NCBI GenBank assembly: GCA_963815535.1
Contig: CAWFGS010000001.1
Location: 62,001 to 126,000, forward strand
DNA length: 64,000 nucleotides
Direction of reading: 5' to 3'
Origin: CAWFGS01 sp963815535
Lineage (GTDB): Bacteria; Pseudomonadota; Alphaproteobacteria; Sphingomonadales; Sphingomonadaceae
Part shown: positions 1 through 10,051 of the stretch, piece after piece
Position numbering within the stretch: the stretch's first letter is position 1
Layout of the letters: every line of letters begins with the position of its first letter
Position numbers and translations under genes: made by a program
The notes under the pieces: model-generated
Seen by the model: only the letters and a program-made list of their open reading frames with translations
Database searches by the model: none
Told to the model about the DNA's origin: nothing

Positions 1-209
1 GTCAGATCGGCATCGGCCAGCACGTCCGCAATCATGGGGGCCAGCAGCTGAGCATGGGCGCGAGCGGCGATTTCGGGAACCACCCCGCCATAGGGGGCAT
101 GCGCCGCGTCCTGCGATGCGATACGCTCGGCCACGATTTCACGCGCCGAACTGACCACCGCGACCGCGGTTTCGTCGCAGCTAGATTCTATACCCAAAAC
201 CAGCGCCAT
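1..209 (-). CDS. tsaD: tRNA N6-adenosine threonylcarbamoyltransferase TsaD, N-terminal part
   Basis: Only the first 69 codons are inside the window and the gene runs off the left edge. The product reads MALVLGIESSCDETAVAVV, the opening of TsaD/Gcp, including the GIESSCDET nucleotide-binding start of the ASKHA fold. TsaD transfers the threonylcarbamoyl group to A37 of ANN-decoding tRNAs together with TsaB and TsaE in the cytoplasm. The ATG at 209-207 gives the family's usual N-terminus. It is divergent from hemC with 44 bases between the two starts, so both promoters must lie in or near that gap. Identification is firm; only the C-terminal part is unseen. Confidence 0.93.
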   Translation of the reverse strand, partial: MALVLGIESSCDETAVAVVSSAREIVAERIASQDAAHAPYGGVVPEIAARAHAQLLAPMIADVLADADL

Positions 210-253
210 GATGCTTCCCCTGCACTCGATGCGCCGCTAGGGCAAGCGGGCCG

Positions 254-1219
254 ATGTCTCAGCCTGCCAAACAACCTGCAAAACCGCCCGCGGGCGTTCA
301 CCCTTTGTTGACCCTGGGCACGCGGCGTTCACCCCTCGCGATGGCGCAGGCGCATGAGGCGCGGGCGCGCTTGTGCCGCGCGCATGGGTGGGACGAAAGC
401 GCAGTCGAACTGGCGCCTGTTCTGGCCACCGGCGACAGGATCCGCGACCGACCGCTTGCGGAAATCGGCGGAAAGGCGTTGTGGACCAAAGAGTTGGACG
501 CATGGCTCGCCGATGAGCGGATCGACGCGGCGGTGCATTCGATGAAGGATGTCGAAACCGCGCGACCTCCCTCGCTGACGATCGCCGCGATCTTGCCGCG
601 CGCCGATGTGCGCGACGTGCTGGTGGGGGCGGGCAGCATTACAGCCATCAAGCGCGGTGCGGTGGTGGGAACCAGCGCGCCGCGCCGGGCCGCGCAGATG
701 CTGTGGCGGCGGCCCGATTGCACTGTCGTTCCCTTCCGCGGCAATGTCGCGACGCGGCTGTCCAAACTGGCAGCGGGCGACGTCGATGTGACCCTGCTGG
801 CGGCGGCGGGACTGGAGCGGTTGGGCGAAACTGGGGTGGGGACGCCTTTGGCGCAGGATGAGTGGCTGCCAGCCACGGCGCAAGGGGCGATCGGCATCGA
901 ATGCCGCACCGACAATGCGCGCGTCCGCGACATGCTGGCCGCCATCGACCACGCGCCCAGCGCGCGCGCGATCGTGGCGGAGCGAGCGCTGCTGGCTGGG
1001 TTGGGGGGCACATGTCACAGCCCGATCGCGGTGCTGACGCAGCTTTCGGGCGACGATCTGACCATGCGCGCGGCTCTGTACAGTCCCGATGGAACGCAGC
1101 GCGTCGAAGGGTCGGCGACTTTCGTTTGGAACGATGCATCGGGGCCGGCAGACCTTGCGCGCGATCTGCTGGACCGTGCAACGGCGGGGATCAAACCGTT
1201 CTTCGCCGGACCCGCATGA
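254..1219 (+). CDS. hemC: Porphobilinogen deaminase (hydroxymethylbilane synthase)
   Basis: HemC polymerises four porphobilinogen molecules into hydroxymethylbilane, the third step of tetrapyrrole synthesis, in the cytoplasm. The 321-residue product has the GTRRSPLAMAQA start, the substrate-binding stretch around VHSMKDVET, the GTSAPRRAAQ segment, and GGTCHSPIAV, whose cysteine carries the dipyrromethane cofactor. Length fits the family (about 310). The ATG at 254 adds a short tail before the conserved LTLGTRRS. The stop overlaps the hemD start (ATGA at 1216-1219), so the two are probably translationally coupled. The frame is intact. Confidence 0.97.
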   Translation: MSQPAKQPAKPPAGVHPLLTLGTRRSPLAMAQAHEARARLCRAHGWDESAVELAPVLATGDRIRDRPLAEIGGKALWTKELDAWLADERIDAAVHSMKDVETARPPSLTIAAILPRADVRDVLVGAGSITAIKRGAVVGTSAPRRAAQMLWRRPDCTVVPFRGNVATRLSKLAAGDVDVTLLAAAGLERLGETGVGTPLAQDEWLPATAQGAIGIECRTDNARVRDMLAAIDHAPSARAIVAERALLAGLGGTCHSPIAVLTQLSGDDLTMRAALYSPDGTQRVEGSATFVWNDASGPADLARDLLDRATAGIKPFFAGPA

Positions 1220-1929
1220 CCGCACCGATCGTCGTCATCCGTCCGGAACCCGGCTTTGCGACGACTATGGCAGCAGGGCGGGCGATGGGCCTCACCATGG
1301 CCGGCGCGCCTCTGTTCGTCGTGCACGGGGTCGATTGGGATAGCGCTGGGCCGGCGGGTTACGACGGTGTCCTGTTGGGCAGCGCGAATGCGGTCCGTCA
1401 TGCCGGATGCGGTTTGGAGCGTTGGCGCGGGAAAGCTGCCTATGTCGTCGGCGAGGCAACGGCGGCTGCGGCGCGCGATGCCGGGCTGGTTGTTGCGCGA
1501 TCCGGGACGGGGGGATTGCAGACCTTGCTCGACGCGCTGCCTGCCAAACCGCTGCATCTGTTGCGACTGGCGGGGGCCGATCATGTCCCGCTGAACCTTC
1601 CCGAACAGATCACTTTCGACACACGGATCGTCTATGAAAGCAGCCCGGCCAGGATGCCGCAATCGCTGGCGCAAGTCCTGATGCCGGGCGCTATCGTCCT
1701 GCTGCATTCGGCCGCCGCCGCCCTCCATCTCGCTGCCGAATGCACTCACCACGCCATCGCCACCGATCGAATCCGTATCGCGGCCCTTGGACCGCGCATT
1801 GCCGACGCGGCGCGGGACGGGCGCGCGCATTGGCAACGCATCGTTCATGCAAACCAGCCCACCGACGGCGCTCTGCTGGCGCTCGCGCGGCAGATGTGCG
1901 AGACGAACGGTGAAGAGACACATGGATAG
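1216..1929 (+). CDS. hemD: Uroporphyrinogen-III synthase
   Basis: HemD cyclises hydroxymethylbilane with inversion of ring D to make uroporphyrinogen III. The 237-residue protein starts MTAPIVVIRPEPG, the typical short N-terminus with the VxRPxxG motif, and contains the LLGSANAVRH segment corresponding to the conserved tSxnav region. Sequence conservation in HemD is low, so the call leans on this motif plus the four-base overlap with hemC. The mitofilin-like gene follows 38 bases downstream, as in other sphingomonads. Confidence 0.93.
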   Translation: MTAPIVVIRPEPGFATTMAAGRAMGLTMAGAPLFVVHGVDWDSAGPAGYDGVLLGSANAVRHAGCGLERWRGKAAYVVGEATAAAARDAGLVVARSGTGGLQTLLDALPAKPLHLLRLAGADHVPLNLPEQITFDTRIVYESSPARMPQSLAQVLMPGAIVLLHSAAAALHLAAECTHHAIATDRIRIAALGPRIADAARDGRAHWQRIVHANQPTDGALLALARQMCETNGEETHG

Positions 1930-1967
1930 GACGGATTGCAATCCGTTCGCGATTTGGAACTGTTACG

Positions 1968-2970
1968 ATGAATGCCCCCGCCCACCAGCCCACCCGCTCC
2001 ATGCCCCGTTCCGCGCTAGATGACGCAGCTACGACCGATCCTGCAATGGGTGGGGCGGCGGATCGAATGATGGGCAAGAAGCGCGGTACGTTCAAAGCGA
2101 TATTGTGGTCGGTGCTGGCCGCATTCGTGCTGGGCGGGGCCATCGTCGCCTATATCGGTTACACCTATTTCACGACCCGCCGAAACGAGCGGCACGACGG
2201 CAGCCGACGATGCGGCGACGGATACTTACGACACCGTGGTCGATGCGCTGACACTGCCATCGACGCAAGCCAGCGGCATTCCCGAAGAAGCGGCGGTGGC
2301 CGTGCAGGCGGTCGAGCGGGTGGAGGAACAGCAGGGCGGTATCGATCAGCGGCTGGCGGCGGCGGAACAACGGCTGACGCGCCTCGATCTGCAAGCCCAG
2401 GCGGCGGCGGGCAATGCGGCGCGAGCGGAAGGATTGCTGATCGCGTTCGCCACCCGGCGCGCAATGGAACGCGGCGCGGAACTGGGCTATCTCGCCGATC
2501 AGCTGCGGCTGCGGTTCGGCGATGCGCTGCCCAATGCAGTCGATACCATCATAACGACCTCGCGCGATCCGATCACCACCGATCAGCTCGTCGCCCGGCT
2601 GGAGGGTCTCGGCCCGGTCATTTCGCAGCAACGCGCCCAGCCATCCTGGGACAGTTTCACGCGCGAGTTGAGCGCGCTGTTCGTGGTGCGGCGCGAAACG
2701 TCGCCTTCGCCGCAACCCCGCCGGCGGCTGGACCGGGCGCGGCTGTTTCTGGAAAGCGGCCGGATCGATGCCGCCATTGCAGAGGTTCGCAATCTGCCCG
2801 GCGCGGACGAAGCGGAACCGTGGATTGCCGATGCCCGCCGTTTCGCCGACAGTCGCCGCGCGCTGGATTTGATCGAGACCGCCGCCGTGCTGGAACCGCG
2901 CCGTCTGCGCGACGGGGCGGGCAATCGCATCGGGCAAAGCAGTCCGGCGGACGATCCATCCGCCAATTAG
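1968..2970 (+). CDS. Mitofilin-like inner-membrane protein (COG4223-type), one frame break
   Basis: This gene follows hemCD in the same orientation. The N-terminus is a soluble, Pro/Ala-rich stretch (residues 1-45). A single transmembrane helix (ILWSVLAAFVLGGAIVAYIG) follows, and then a long Ala/Glu/Arg-rich, probably coiled-coil periplasmic domain. This is the architecture of alphaproteobacterial mitofilin-like proteins that are commonly linked to heme genes; in mitochondria the relatives organise cristae. The frame breaks at about 2175-2185: before it the frame reads YIGYTYFTT, after it a +1 frame reads AETSGTTAADDAATDTYD and continues to the stop at 2970. A lost base near the CCC run explains it. 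Confidence 0.8.
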
Positions 2971-2976
2971 GGCGCG

Positions 2977-4218
2977 CTATCCCTTCAGCAATTCGGGCAG
3001 ATCGCCGGTTACGCCGCGTGCCTCGTCCATGAAGAACTTCTTCAGCATGGGCGCGCGCTGGACGCCCGCCATGCCCAGCCGCCGCGCCGAACTCGCCGCG
3101 CGCCCCGGAACGCCGAACAGCCGCGTCAGCCCGTCGGTCGCCAGCGCCACCATGAACGCATCCAGTCCGCGCCAGCGTTCGTATCGCGCCAGCAGGCTGG
3201 GATCGCCGATATCGAGGCCCAGCCGTGCGCCATCGTCCAGCACCTCCACCAAAGCGCCGACATCGCGCAGTCCCAAGTTCAGCCCCTGTCCCGCGATCGG
3301 GTGAATGCCGTGTGCGGAGTCGCCCACCAATGCCAGACGATCGGCGGTAATTTTCGCAGTGTGATGAAACCCCAGCGGCCATGACGAGCGCGAACCCACC
3401 TTGGTAATTTCGCCGAACATGCCACCCATACGCTTGTGCACTTCGGCCATGAACGCCCGGTCGGACAGTTTTAAGGTACCTTCGGCATCCTTTTCGTCCA
3501 CCGTCCACACCAGCGCGCTGTGATGCGTGCCGTCGGCGCGGTCTTTCAGCGGCAGCAGCGCAAACGGCCCCTGCGGATAGAATATCTCCCACGCGACATG
3601 ATGGTGGGGCAGGGCGTGGTCGATCCCGGCGATGATGGCGCGATGGCGGTAATCCCAGTTCGCAATGACCAGCCCGGCTTCCTCCCGCGTGGGCGAACGC
3701 CGCCCTTCCGCTGCGACCATCAAGCTGGCGCTCAATGCCGTACCGTCCTGCAATGTCGCGCCGACACCGTGCGGTCCGCGCGTACGCCCCGCCACTTCCG
3801 CTTTGGAATGCCAGTGGATCAGGGGCTGTTCGCGCGCAGCTTCGAACAAAGCCAGCCGCAATTCGCGATTGGCGAACATGCGCCCCAGCGTGCCCTCGTG
3901 TTCTTCCGGCGTGAAATCGAGCCGGCCGGGGCGCATCTGATCGGTAACGGCAATGCTGGCGATGGGGCTGCCATACGCCTCCAACCGGTCTGCCAGCCGG
4001 ATATTGCGAAACAGCCGCCAGCTCGCCGTCGATATGGCGGATGCGCGCCCGTCGAACCCCTCCGCCGTCAGATCGGCGGGATCGGCGCGATCGACGACGT
4101 GGCTGGAAAACCCCTTCGTCGCGGCGGCCAGCGCCAGCGTCATGCCGACCAGACCGCCGCCCAGGATCAAGAGATCGGCGGGGCGGTTGCTATCGGAAAA
4201 AGGTGTTTCGGCGGTCAT
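2977..4218 (-). CDS. UbiH/UbiF/VisC/COQ6-family FAD-dependent hydroxylase
   Basis: A flavoprotein monooxygenase of the ubiquinone-biosynthesis hydroxylase family, acting at the inner face of the membrane. The 413-residue protein opens its Rossmann fold with LLILGGGLVGMTLALAAA, which binds the FAD ADP moiety. It carries the second FAD motif GDSAHGIHPIAGQGLNLGLRD near residue 300, diagnostic of UbiH/COQ6. The ATG at 4218 places the GGG motif at residues 18-20; the frame stays open upstream but matches nothing there. It is convergent with the mitofilin gene. Which ring position (C5, C6 or C1) it hydroxylates cannot be read from sequence, hence no symbol. Confidence 0.93.
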   Translation of the reverse strand: MTAETPFSDSNRPADLLILGGGLVGMTLALAAATKGFSSHVVDRADPADLTAEGFDGRASAISTASWRLFRNIRLADRLEAYGSPIASIAVTDQMRPGRLDFTPEEHEGTLGRMFANRELRLALFEAAREQPLIHWHSKAEVAGRTRGPHGVGATLQDGTALSASLMVAAEGRRSPTREEAGLVIANWDYRHRAIIAGIDHALPHHHVAWEIFYPQGPFALLPLKDRADGTHHSALVWTVDEKDAEGTLKLSDRAFMAEVHKRMGGMFGEITKVGSRSSWPLGFHHTAKITADRLALVGDSAHGIHPIAGQGLNLGLRDVGALVEVLDDGARLGLDIGDPSLLARYERWRGLDAFMVALATDGLTRLFGVPGRAASSARRLGMAGVQRAPMLKKFFMDEARGVTGDLPELLKG

Positions 4219-4319
4219 CGGCAGATTGGTCCATAGTGATCGAATAAGCGCGAAATTGCATGATGCGCGTAACAACCTCTTGGCCACACGCGAATGGCTG
4301 TGCAAGGAGATTGCCCGGA

Positions 4320-6401
4320 ATGACCGTATTCGCACCCGCCGCAACACCGTCCTACGCCGCCGCCGTCCTTCGCGGCGTCGGCGTTGCGCTGGCGCTGCTG
4401 TGGATGGTGTGCGCGAAGCTCGCCGTCGCGCAAGTGCCCGGCGCAGTGCCCAATATCGAAGCCAGCTTGGTGGCGGAAGGGGCGGCGGTTCCGGGCGAGG
4501 AACTGACGCTGGCGATCCGTTTCGTTCCCAAATCGCCGCAGTGGCACGGATATTGGTCGAACCCCGGCGATGCAGGCTTCGAAACGCGGCTGGATTGGAA
4601 TGTGCCCGCAGGCTGGCAGGTCGGTACGCCTGCATATCCCGTTCCGACACGGCTGATCATCGGCGGATTGATGAACCACGTCTACGAAGGCGAATATGCG
4701 GTGCTGGTTCCCATCAGCGTGCCGGCGAATGCACGGGTGGGTTCGACGGTTCCCATTGCCGTCGATGCGATCTGGCTCGCCTGCACGGATGAAATTTGCG
4801 TGCCGGAGGAAGGGCGGCTGACCACGACGGTCCAGGTTGCCGCCGATGGTGGCGCGCCCGATCCACGGTTCGCGACATGGCGCGCGGCCATTGCGCCGAT
4901 GCTCGACACTGTGGCGCGATACGATGTAATCGGGCGACCGGCTGCGGATCGCGATCGGTCTGCCGGCCTCCGTCGCGCTGGACGATCCCCACGCCTTCAT
5001 CGCGAACACCGATCTGGTCGCTTACGGTCCGCCGCAGGTTCTGCGCCGCGACGGCGATACGCTGGTTGCCGAACTGATCTTGCGCGACGGCGATGCGATG
5101 CCCGACCGGATCGAGGGCATTCTGTCGTTCAGCAAAGGGAACGGCGTGGCATTTCAGGCCGTTCCGGGGCGGTTCCGTCCGGCGGCGCGATAGTGGGCGG
5201 TGCGGGCGACGATCTGCCGCCGCTATGGCTGTTGCTGGCAGGCGCGCTGGCGGGCGGGTTGATCCTGAACGTCATGCCATGCGTGTTCCCGATCCTCAGC
5301 CTGAAAGCGATTAGCCTTGCTCGCGCCGGGACCGATCCGGCCACCGCTCGCCGCGACGGGTTCGCCTATACTGCCGGGGTGGTGGTATCCTGCGTCGCCT
5401 TGGGCGGCCTGCTGCTGGTCTTGCGCGCGGGCGGGGAGCAGGTGGGGTGGGCGTTTCAGTTGCAGGAACCCGGTTTCGTCGCAGCACTGCTGGTGCTGGC
5501 CGCCGTGATTACCGCCAATTTCGCAGGGTTATTCGAATTGCCGTCGCTCCCTATCACCCGCAGCGGCAGACCGGCGGGGGCGTTTGCGACCGGCGTGTTG
5601 GCCGCTTTCGCTGCGACGCCGTGCACCGGGCCGTTCATGGCGGCGGCATTGGGTGCGGCGCTCCTGCTGCCGCCGGCACAGGCGTTGTTGCTGTTCGCGA
5701 CGTTGGGCGTTGGGCTGGCATTGCCGTTCCTGCTGATCGGACTGGTTCCGGGGTTGCGGCGGATACTGCCGAAGCCGGGCGAGTGGATGGAGACTTTTCG
5801 CCGGGCTATGGCCGTGCCGATGGGCCTGACCGCCGCAGCGCTGGTCTGGCTGGTGTGGCGTCTGGGCGGGGTGCCATTCGCATTGGCGGCGGTTGTCGCG
5901 GCGTTGGGCGCAATTGTTCTGTTCGTGGCGATCGGCAAACGTCAGCGCATCGGTAAAGGCGTGGCGCTGCCGCTTACAATAGGTTTAATTGCGATCGCCG
6001 GAGTGTCGGCTGCGATCCTGCCCCGCCTGATCGATACGAGCGCGCGCGCCGGAGAGGCAGGCTTGCTGGACGCGCAGCCATTCTCGCAAGCTGCCCTGAC
6101 GGCGGCGCGGGCAGATGGTAAACCCGTGTTCGTATGGTTTACGGCCGATTGGTGTTTGACGTGCAAAGTCAACGAAAACGTGGCCATAGAACGCGAACGT
6201 ACCCGTGCGGCGTTCGCGGCGGCGGGCGTGGTCGCCCTGCGTGGAGACTGGACCCGGCGCGATCCCGCGATCACGCAATTCCTGACAGAGCAAGGCGCGG
6301 CGGGGGTTCCCCTGTATCTGTATTATCCGGCGGGCGAAGAGGCGCGAACTCTGCCGCAAATCCTGACTATCGACACGCTGGTCGATCTTACGAAGGAATA
6401 A
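4320..6401 (+). CDS. DsbD-type thiol:disulfide interchange protein with compensating frame breaks
   Basis: Membrane electron transporter that passes reducing power from cytoplasmic thioredoxin to periplasmic thiols. It starts with a signal sequence ending near VAVAQ and a periplasmic N-terminal DsbD-like domain (IWLACTDEICVPEEG). About eight transmembrane helices follow, with MPCVFPIL and ATPCTGPFMAAALG as the redox cysteine helices. A C-terminal thioredoxin domain with WCLTCK closes the protein. An AAGGAG ribosome site lies about 12 bases before the ATG at 4320. Between about 4940 and 5180 the correct frame (LRIAIGLPASVALDDPHAF...) lies in another register, then the original frame resumes, so two compensating indels are present. 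The last 14 bases overlap the convergent lipoprotein gene. Confidence 0.9.
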   Translation: MTVFAPAATPSYAAAVLRGVGVALALLWMVCAKLAVAQVPGAVPNIEASLVAEGAAVPGEELTLAIRFVPKSPQWHGYWSNPGDAGFETRLDWNVPAGWQVGTPAYPVPTRLIIGGLMNHVYEGEYAVLVPISVPANARVGSTVPIAVDAIWLACTDEICVPEEGRLTTTVQVAADGGAPDPRFATWRAAIAPMLDTVARYDVIGRPAADRDRSAGLRRAGRSPRLHREHRSGRLRSAAGSAPRRRYAGCRTDLARRRCDARPDRGHSVVQQRERRGISGRSGAVPSGGAIVGGAGDDLPPLWLLLAGALAGGLILNVMPCVFPILSLKAISLARAGTDPATARRDGFAYTAGVVVSCVALGGLLLVLRAGGEQVGWAFQLQEPGFVAALLVLAAVITANFAGLFELPSLPITRSGRPAGAFATGVLAAFAATPCTGPFMAAALGAALLLPPAQALLLFATLGVGLALPFLLIGLVPGLRRILPKPGEWMETFRRAMAVPMGLTAAALVWLVWRLGGVPFALAAVVAALGAIVLFVAIGKRQRIGKGVALPLTIGLIAIAGVSAAILPRLIDTSARAGEAGLLDAQPFSQAALTAARADGKPVFVWFTADWCLTCKVNENVAIERERTRAAFAAAGVVALRGDWTRRDPAITQFLTEQGAAGVPLYLYYPAGEEARTLPQILTIDTLVDLTKE

Positions 6402-6921
6402 CTGCGCGGCAGGCGGTCACCAAACGCCCCGGCAGTTCGCTGGGGTTCAGCACCAACTTTCCCGCGCCCGGAATGGTGGCGGTGACTTCCCCATCGCCGA
6501 CGAATACGTCCATCCGGGGGGAAGCGGCGGAATGCGTCCCCTCCCACAACCAGCCGCGCCCATTGTCGATCGCGTCGATCGGAATGCGCGCCGCCACCCC
6601 ATTGCCGAGAAACGCGACCAACGCACCCGCGCCCCGGTCGGCGGGAACATAGCGGGTGTAACGAATTACGGGCCTCTGAGGATCGGCGGCGATGCAAGCC
6701 AACGCCAGCAATGGCGTTGCGCCCGGCTTGCCATAGATAAGACGCATATCGCCCTCACCCTCGGCCCAGAACGCGCCCGCCGTGTCGGGGGAGGAAAGCG
6801 GCTCGCTCGGCGAACCGGTGCGATCGACCAGCTCGACCCGCTCGACATAATCGTCAGTCGCAGGCGGCTTGCAGGCAGCCAGCAGCAAGGCTGACGTCAG
6901 CAACGCAAGGATGTGGTGCAT
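6388..6921 (-). CDS. Hypothetical lipoprotein
   Basis: A 177-residue protein with an N-terminal hydrophobic segment and the lipobox LLLAAC (residues 11-16), so it is probably a membrane-anchored lipoprotein. No catalytic motif is recognised. The mature part has two further cysteines (LALACIAA and VTACRAVI) that could form a disulfide, which is interesting next to the DsbD-type gene it overlaps tail-to-tail. The ATG at 6921 was chosen because it places the hydrophobic core directly after a short N-region; upstream in-frame codons lack a signal sequence. The function is unknown. Confidence 0.78.
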   Translation of the reverse strand: MHHILALLTSALLLAACKPPATDDYVERVELVDRTGSPSEPLSSPDTAGAFWAEGEGDMRLIYGKPGATPLLALACIAADPQRPVIRYTRYVPADRGAGALVAFLGNGVAARIPIDAIDNGRGWLWEGTHSAASPRMDVFVGDGEVTATIPGAGKLVLNPSELPGRLVTACRAVIPS

Positions 6922-7040
6922 TTGAAATCTTAAGTGGCGAGGATCGCGGGGCGGTAGCGGGTTGTGGGAACTGCAAAACCGTTCCGGCGTGCGGCAAGCT
7001 ATTTCAGAAATCGGCGATTTCCACCCCTTCGTCCCAAAAG

Positions 7041-9224
7041 CTACTTCCCCCATTTCTTCTGTTTCTTACCATACCGGGTTTTGCGCGTGCCGGGTTTGCC
7101 TTCGTTGCTGCGGCCGACGATCGGGGCTTTTTTCTCGCCATCGGGAATGCCCAGTTCGTCGCCTTCCAGCTTGCGGATTTCGTCGCGCATACGCCCGGCT
7201 TCCTCGAATTCCAGATCGGCAGCGGCAGTTCGCATCTTCTTTTCGAGATCTTCGATATAGCCGCGCAGATTATGGCCGACCAGGTTCGCCGCCCCGTCAT
7301 CGCTGTCGGGCTTGCCATCCTGGCTTTCCGAATAGGCCACGATGTCGGCAATGTTGCGCTTGATCGTGCGCGGAGTGATGCCGTGTTCTTCGTTGTAGGC
7401 CCGTTGTTTTTCCCGACGGCGATCGGTTTCCGCCATCGCGCGTTCCATGCTGCCCGTGACACGATCGGCATAGAGTATCACGCGGCCATCCACGTTGCGT
7501 GCCGCGCGCCCGATGGTCTGCACCAACGAGGTTTCGGAACGCAGGAAGCCTTCCTTGTCGGCGTCCAATATCGCGACCAGCCCGCATTCGGGAATGTCGA
7601 GCCCTTCGCGCAGCAGGTTGATGCCGATCAGAACGTCGTACACGCCGAGCCGTAGGTCGCGGATCAGTTCGATACGTTCCAGCGTTTCGACATCGGAATG
7701 CATGTAGCGGACCCGCACGCCCGCCTCGTGCATGAATTCCGTCAGATCCTCCGCCATGCGTTTGGTCAGGGTGGTGACCAGCGTGCGATAGCCGTCCTTC
7801 GCGGTGGCGAGGCATTCCTGGATGCAGTCCTGCACCTGATCTTCGACTGGGCGGATTTCCACCGGCGGGTCGATCAGGCCGGTCGGGCGAATGACCTGTT
7901 CGGCGAAGACGCCGCCGGTCTGTTCGATTTCCCAGTCGCCGGGCGTTGCGCGAAACGGCAAAGGTCTGCGGCCGCATCGCGTCCCATTCGTTGAAGCGCA
8001 AGGGGCGGTTGTCGATGCAGCTTGGCAAGCGGAAGCCATGTTCGGCCAACGTCATCTTGCGGCGATGATCGCCCTTCGCCATTGCGCCGATCTGCGGCAC
8101 GGTCTGATGCGATTCATCGACGAACAGAATGGCGTTTTCAGGCAGATATTCGAACAGCGTCGGCGGCGGTTCGCCGGGCAGGCGTCCGGTCAGGAACCGC
8201 GAGTAGTTTTCGATCCCGTTGCACGCGCCCGGTCGCGGCAATCATTTCAAGATCGAAATTGGTGCGCTGTTCCAGCCGCTGCGCCTCCAGCAGCAGGCCT
8301 TCCGCCTGCAATTCCTTCAGCCGTTCTTCCAACTCGAACTTGATGGCGGCGGAGGCCTGCTTCATCGTCGGGCCCGGCGTCACGTAATGCGAATTGGCAT
8401 AGATGCGGACGGTGTCGAGGCTGTCCGCTTTCTTGCCCGTCAGCGGATCGAATTCGCTGATATCCTCGATATCGTCACCGAAGAAACTGATGCGCCAGGC
8501 GGTGTCTTCCAGATGGCTGGGATAGATTTCCAGACTGTCCCCCCGCACGCTGAAATTGCCGCGCGCAAAGGCATGATCGTTGCGTTTGTATTGCAGCGCG
8601 ACCAGCTTGCGGATCAATTCGCGCTGATCGACGGCGGTGTCCTTCTTGATATCGAAGATCATCGCGGAATAGGTTTCGACCGAACCGATGCCGTAAATGC
8701 ACGACACGGACGCGACGATGATAACGTCGTCGCGTTCCAGCAGCGACCGGGTTGCGGAATGGCGCATCCGGTCGATCGCCTCGTTCACGCTCGATTCCTT
8801 TTCGATGTAGGTGTCGGACCGGGGGACGTAGGCTTCGGGCTGGTAATAATCGTAATAGCTGACGAAATATTCGACGGCGTTGTTGGGAAAGAAGCTTTTG
8901 AATTCACCGTAAAGCTGCGCGGCCAGGATCTTGTTCGGCGCCAGGATCAGGGCGGGGCGCTGCGTCGCCTCGATCACCTTGGCCATCGTAAAGGTCTTGC
9001 CCGATCCGGTCACGCCCAGCAGGGTCTGCGTCTGATCGCCGGCCTTCACGCCTTCGACCAGTTCCGCTGATCGCAGTGGGCTGATCGCCGGCCGGTTCGT
9101 AATCCGACACCAGTTCGAACCGTTTGCCGCCCATCGATTTATCGGGGCGCGCGGGTTTGTGGGGTGTGAAGCTGCCGGAGGTGTCGGGTTCGGTCAGCCC
9201 GCGACGGATTACGAGTTCTGCCAT
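7041..9224 (-). CDS. uvrB: Excinuclease ABC subunit B, three frame breaks
   Basis: UvrB is the damage-verifying helicase-like subunit of the UvrABC nucleotide-excision-repair complex. It is recognised across three reading frames: the N-terminus MAELVIRRGL followed by FELVSDYEPAGDQPTAI; Walker A GVTGSGKTFTMA; the beta-hairpin VSYYDYYQPEAYVP; FVDESHQTVPQ; the helicase motif QTIGRAARN; and a C-terminal UVR domain (LEFEEAGRMRDEIRKLEGDE). Frame breaks fall near 9050-9065, 8220-8235 and 7940-7955. In each case the adjacent frame continues the conserved protein without loss, so single-base indels are the likely cause. The ATG at 9224 gives the family's usual start. Confidence 0.95.
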
Positions 9225-9349
9225 ACGCGGCGATATGGCGATTATGCCGTCGGACTGCAACTGCGCGCGAACGGGCGCTCCCGGCGTCGCTTGGCACGAT
9301 GCGATGGGTTTGATAGTCTGACGTTCCACGACAATCCGGGGGCGACGAC

Positions 9350-9943
9350 ATGCATGATACGAGGATGACGGGAACGATGATGAAGAGCGCAAGCGTGGCG
9401 GCTCTGGCGCTGATCCTGGCCGCGTGCGGTTCGGGCGATGCGGCATCGGACGGTACGGCAACCGGCGGCGTCAGCGCGGATGACGCTTTGGCGCAAGTGG
9501 AAAGCATGACCAAGCCGTTGCCCGGCCAATACCGCACGCAATTCGAACTGGTCGATCTGACCGTGCCCGGCATTCCGGCGGAACAGATCGCAACCATGCG
9601 CACAATGTTCGCCGACAGCGTGGCGAACATCGAAACCAGCTGCCTGAGCGCGCAGGAGGCCGAGCAGGGGTTCGAAGAAATGGTTCGGCAACTGGGCGAA
9701 AGCAATGGCGACGCGCAATGCACCATCGACAGCTTCGATGCCGATGGCGGAACGTTGGATGCGGCACTGTCCTGCGCACCCAAATCGGGTGTAACCGCGA
9801 ACATGACGGTCAACGGCGACATCGCGCCGGAAAAATCGGTAATGACGATGGCGATTAACACGAAAGCCGCGAACATTCCCGGTGGCGAAATGACCATGAG
9901 CATCCGCACGACAGCGAACAGGCTCGGCGATTGTCCGACATAA
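9350..9943 (+). CDS. DUF3617-like lipoprotein
   Basis: An about 197-residue envelope protein. The signal sequence ends in the lipobox LILAACG, followed by a low-complexity Gly/Ala/Ser linker. The body matches the DUF3617 pattern common in sphingomonads: a PGQYRTQFELVDLTVPGIP segment, then conserved cysteines at ETSCLS, DAQCTI and LSCAPK, and a final DCPT. The family has no assigned biochemical role. Several in-frame ATGs (9350, 9365, 9377, 9380) precede the hydrophobic core and the true start among them is not resolved. Confidence 0.82.
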   Translation: MHDTRMTGTMMKSASVAALALILAACGSGDAASDGTATGGVSADDALAQVESMTKPLPGQYRTQFELVDLTVPGIPAEQIATMRTMFADSVANIETSCLSAQEAEQGFEEMVRQLGESNGDAQCTIDSFDADGGTLDAALSCAPKSGVTANMTVNGDIAPEKSVMTMAINTKAANIPGGEMTMSIRTTANRLGDCPT

Positions 9944-10051
9944 CGCCGCCCCCGCCGTCAGGCGGACCCCCCACGCCGCAACAGCGCGTAGCCGCCGTCG
10001 CTGACGAGGCGAGGCGGCGGGTCGAACTGGCGGTGGAGGCGGTGGACGATC

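Noticed and set aside
2977..4650. A longer in-frame reading of the UbiH-type gene (start at 4650 minus)
   Set aside because: The extra 144 N-terminal residues are Arg/Ser-rich antisense translation of the DsbD-type gene start and match nothing; the FAD motif is in place from the ATG at 4218.
4940..5180. Programmed ribosomal frameshifting in the DsbD-type gene
   Set aside because: No slippery heptamer or downstream structure is apparent, and similar breaks occur in dozens of unrelated genes, so an error in the sequence is the simpler explanation.
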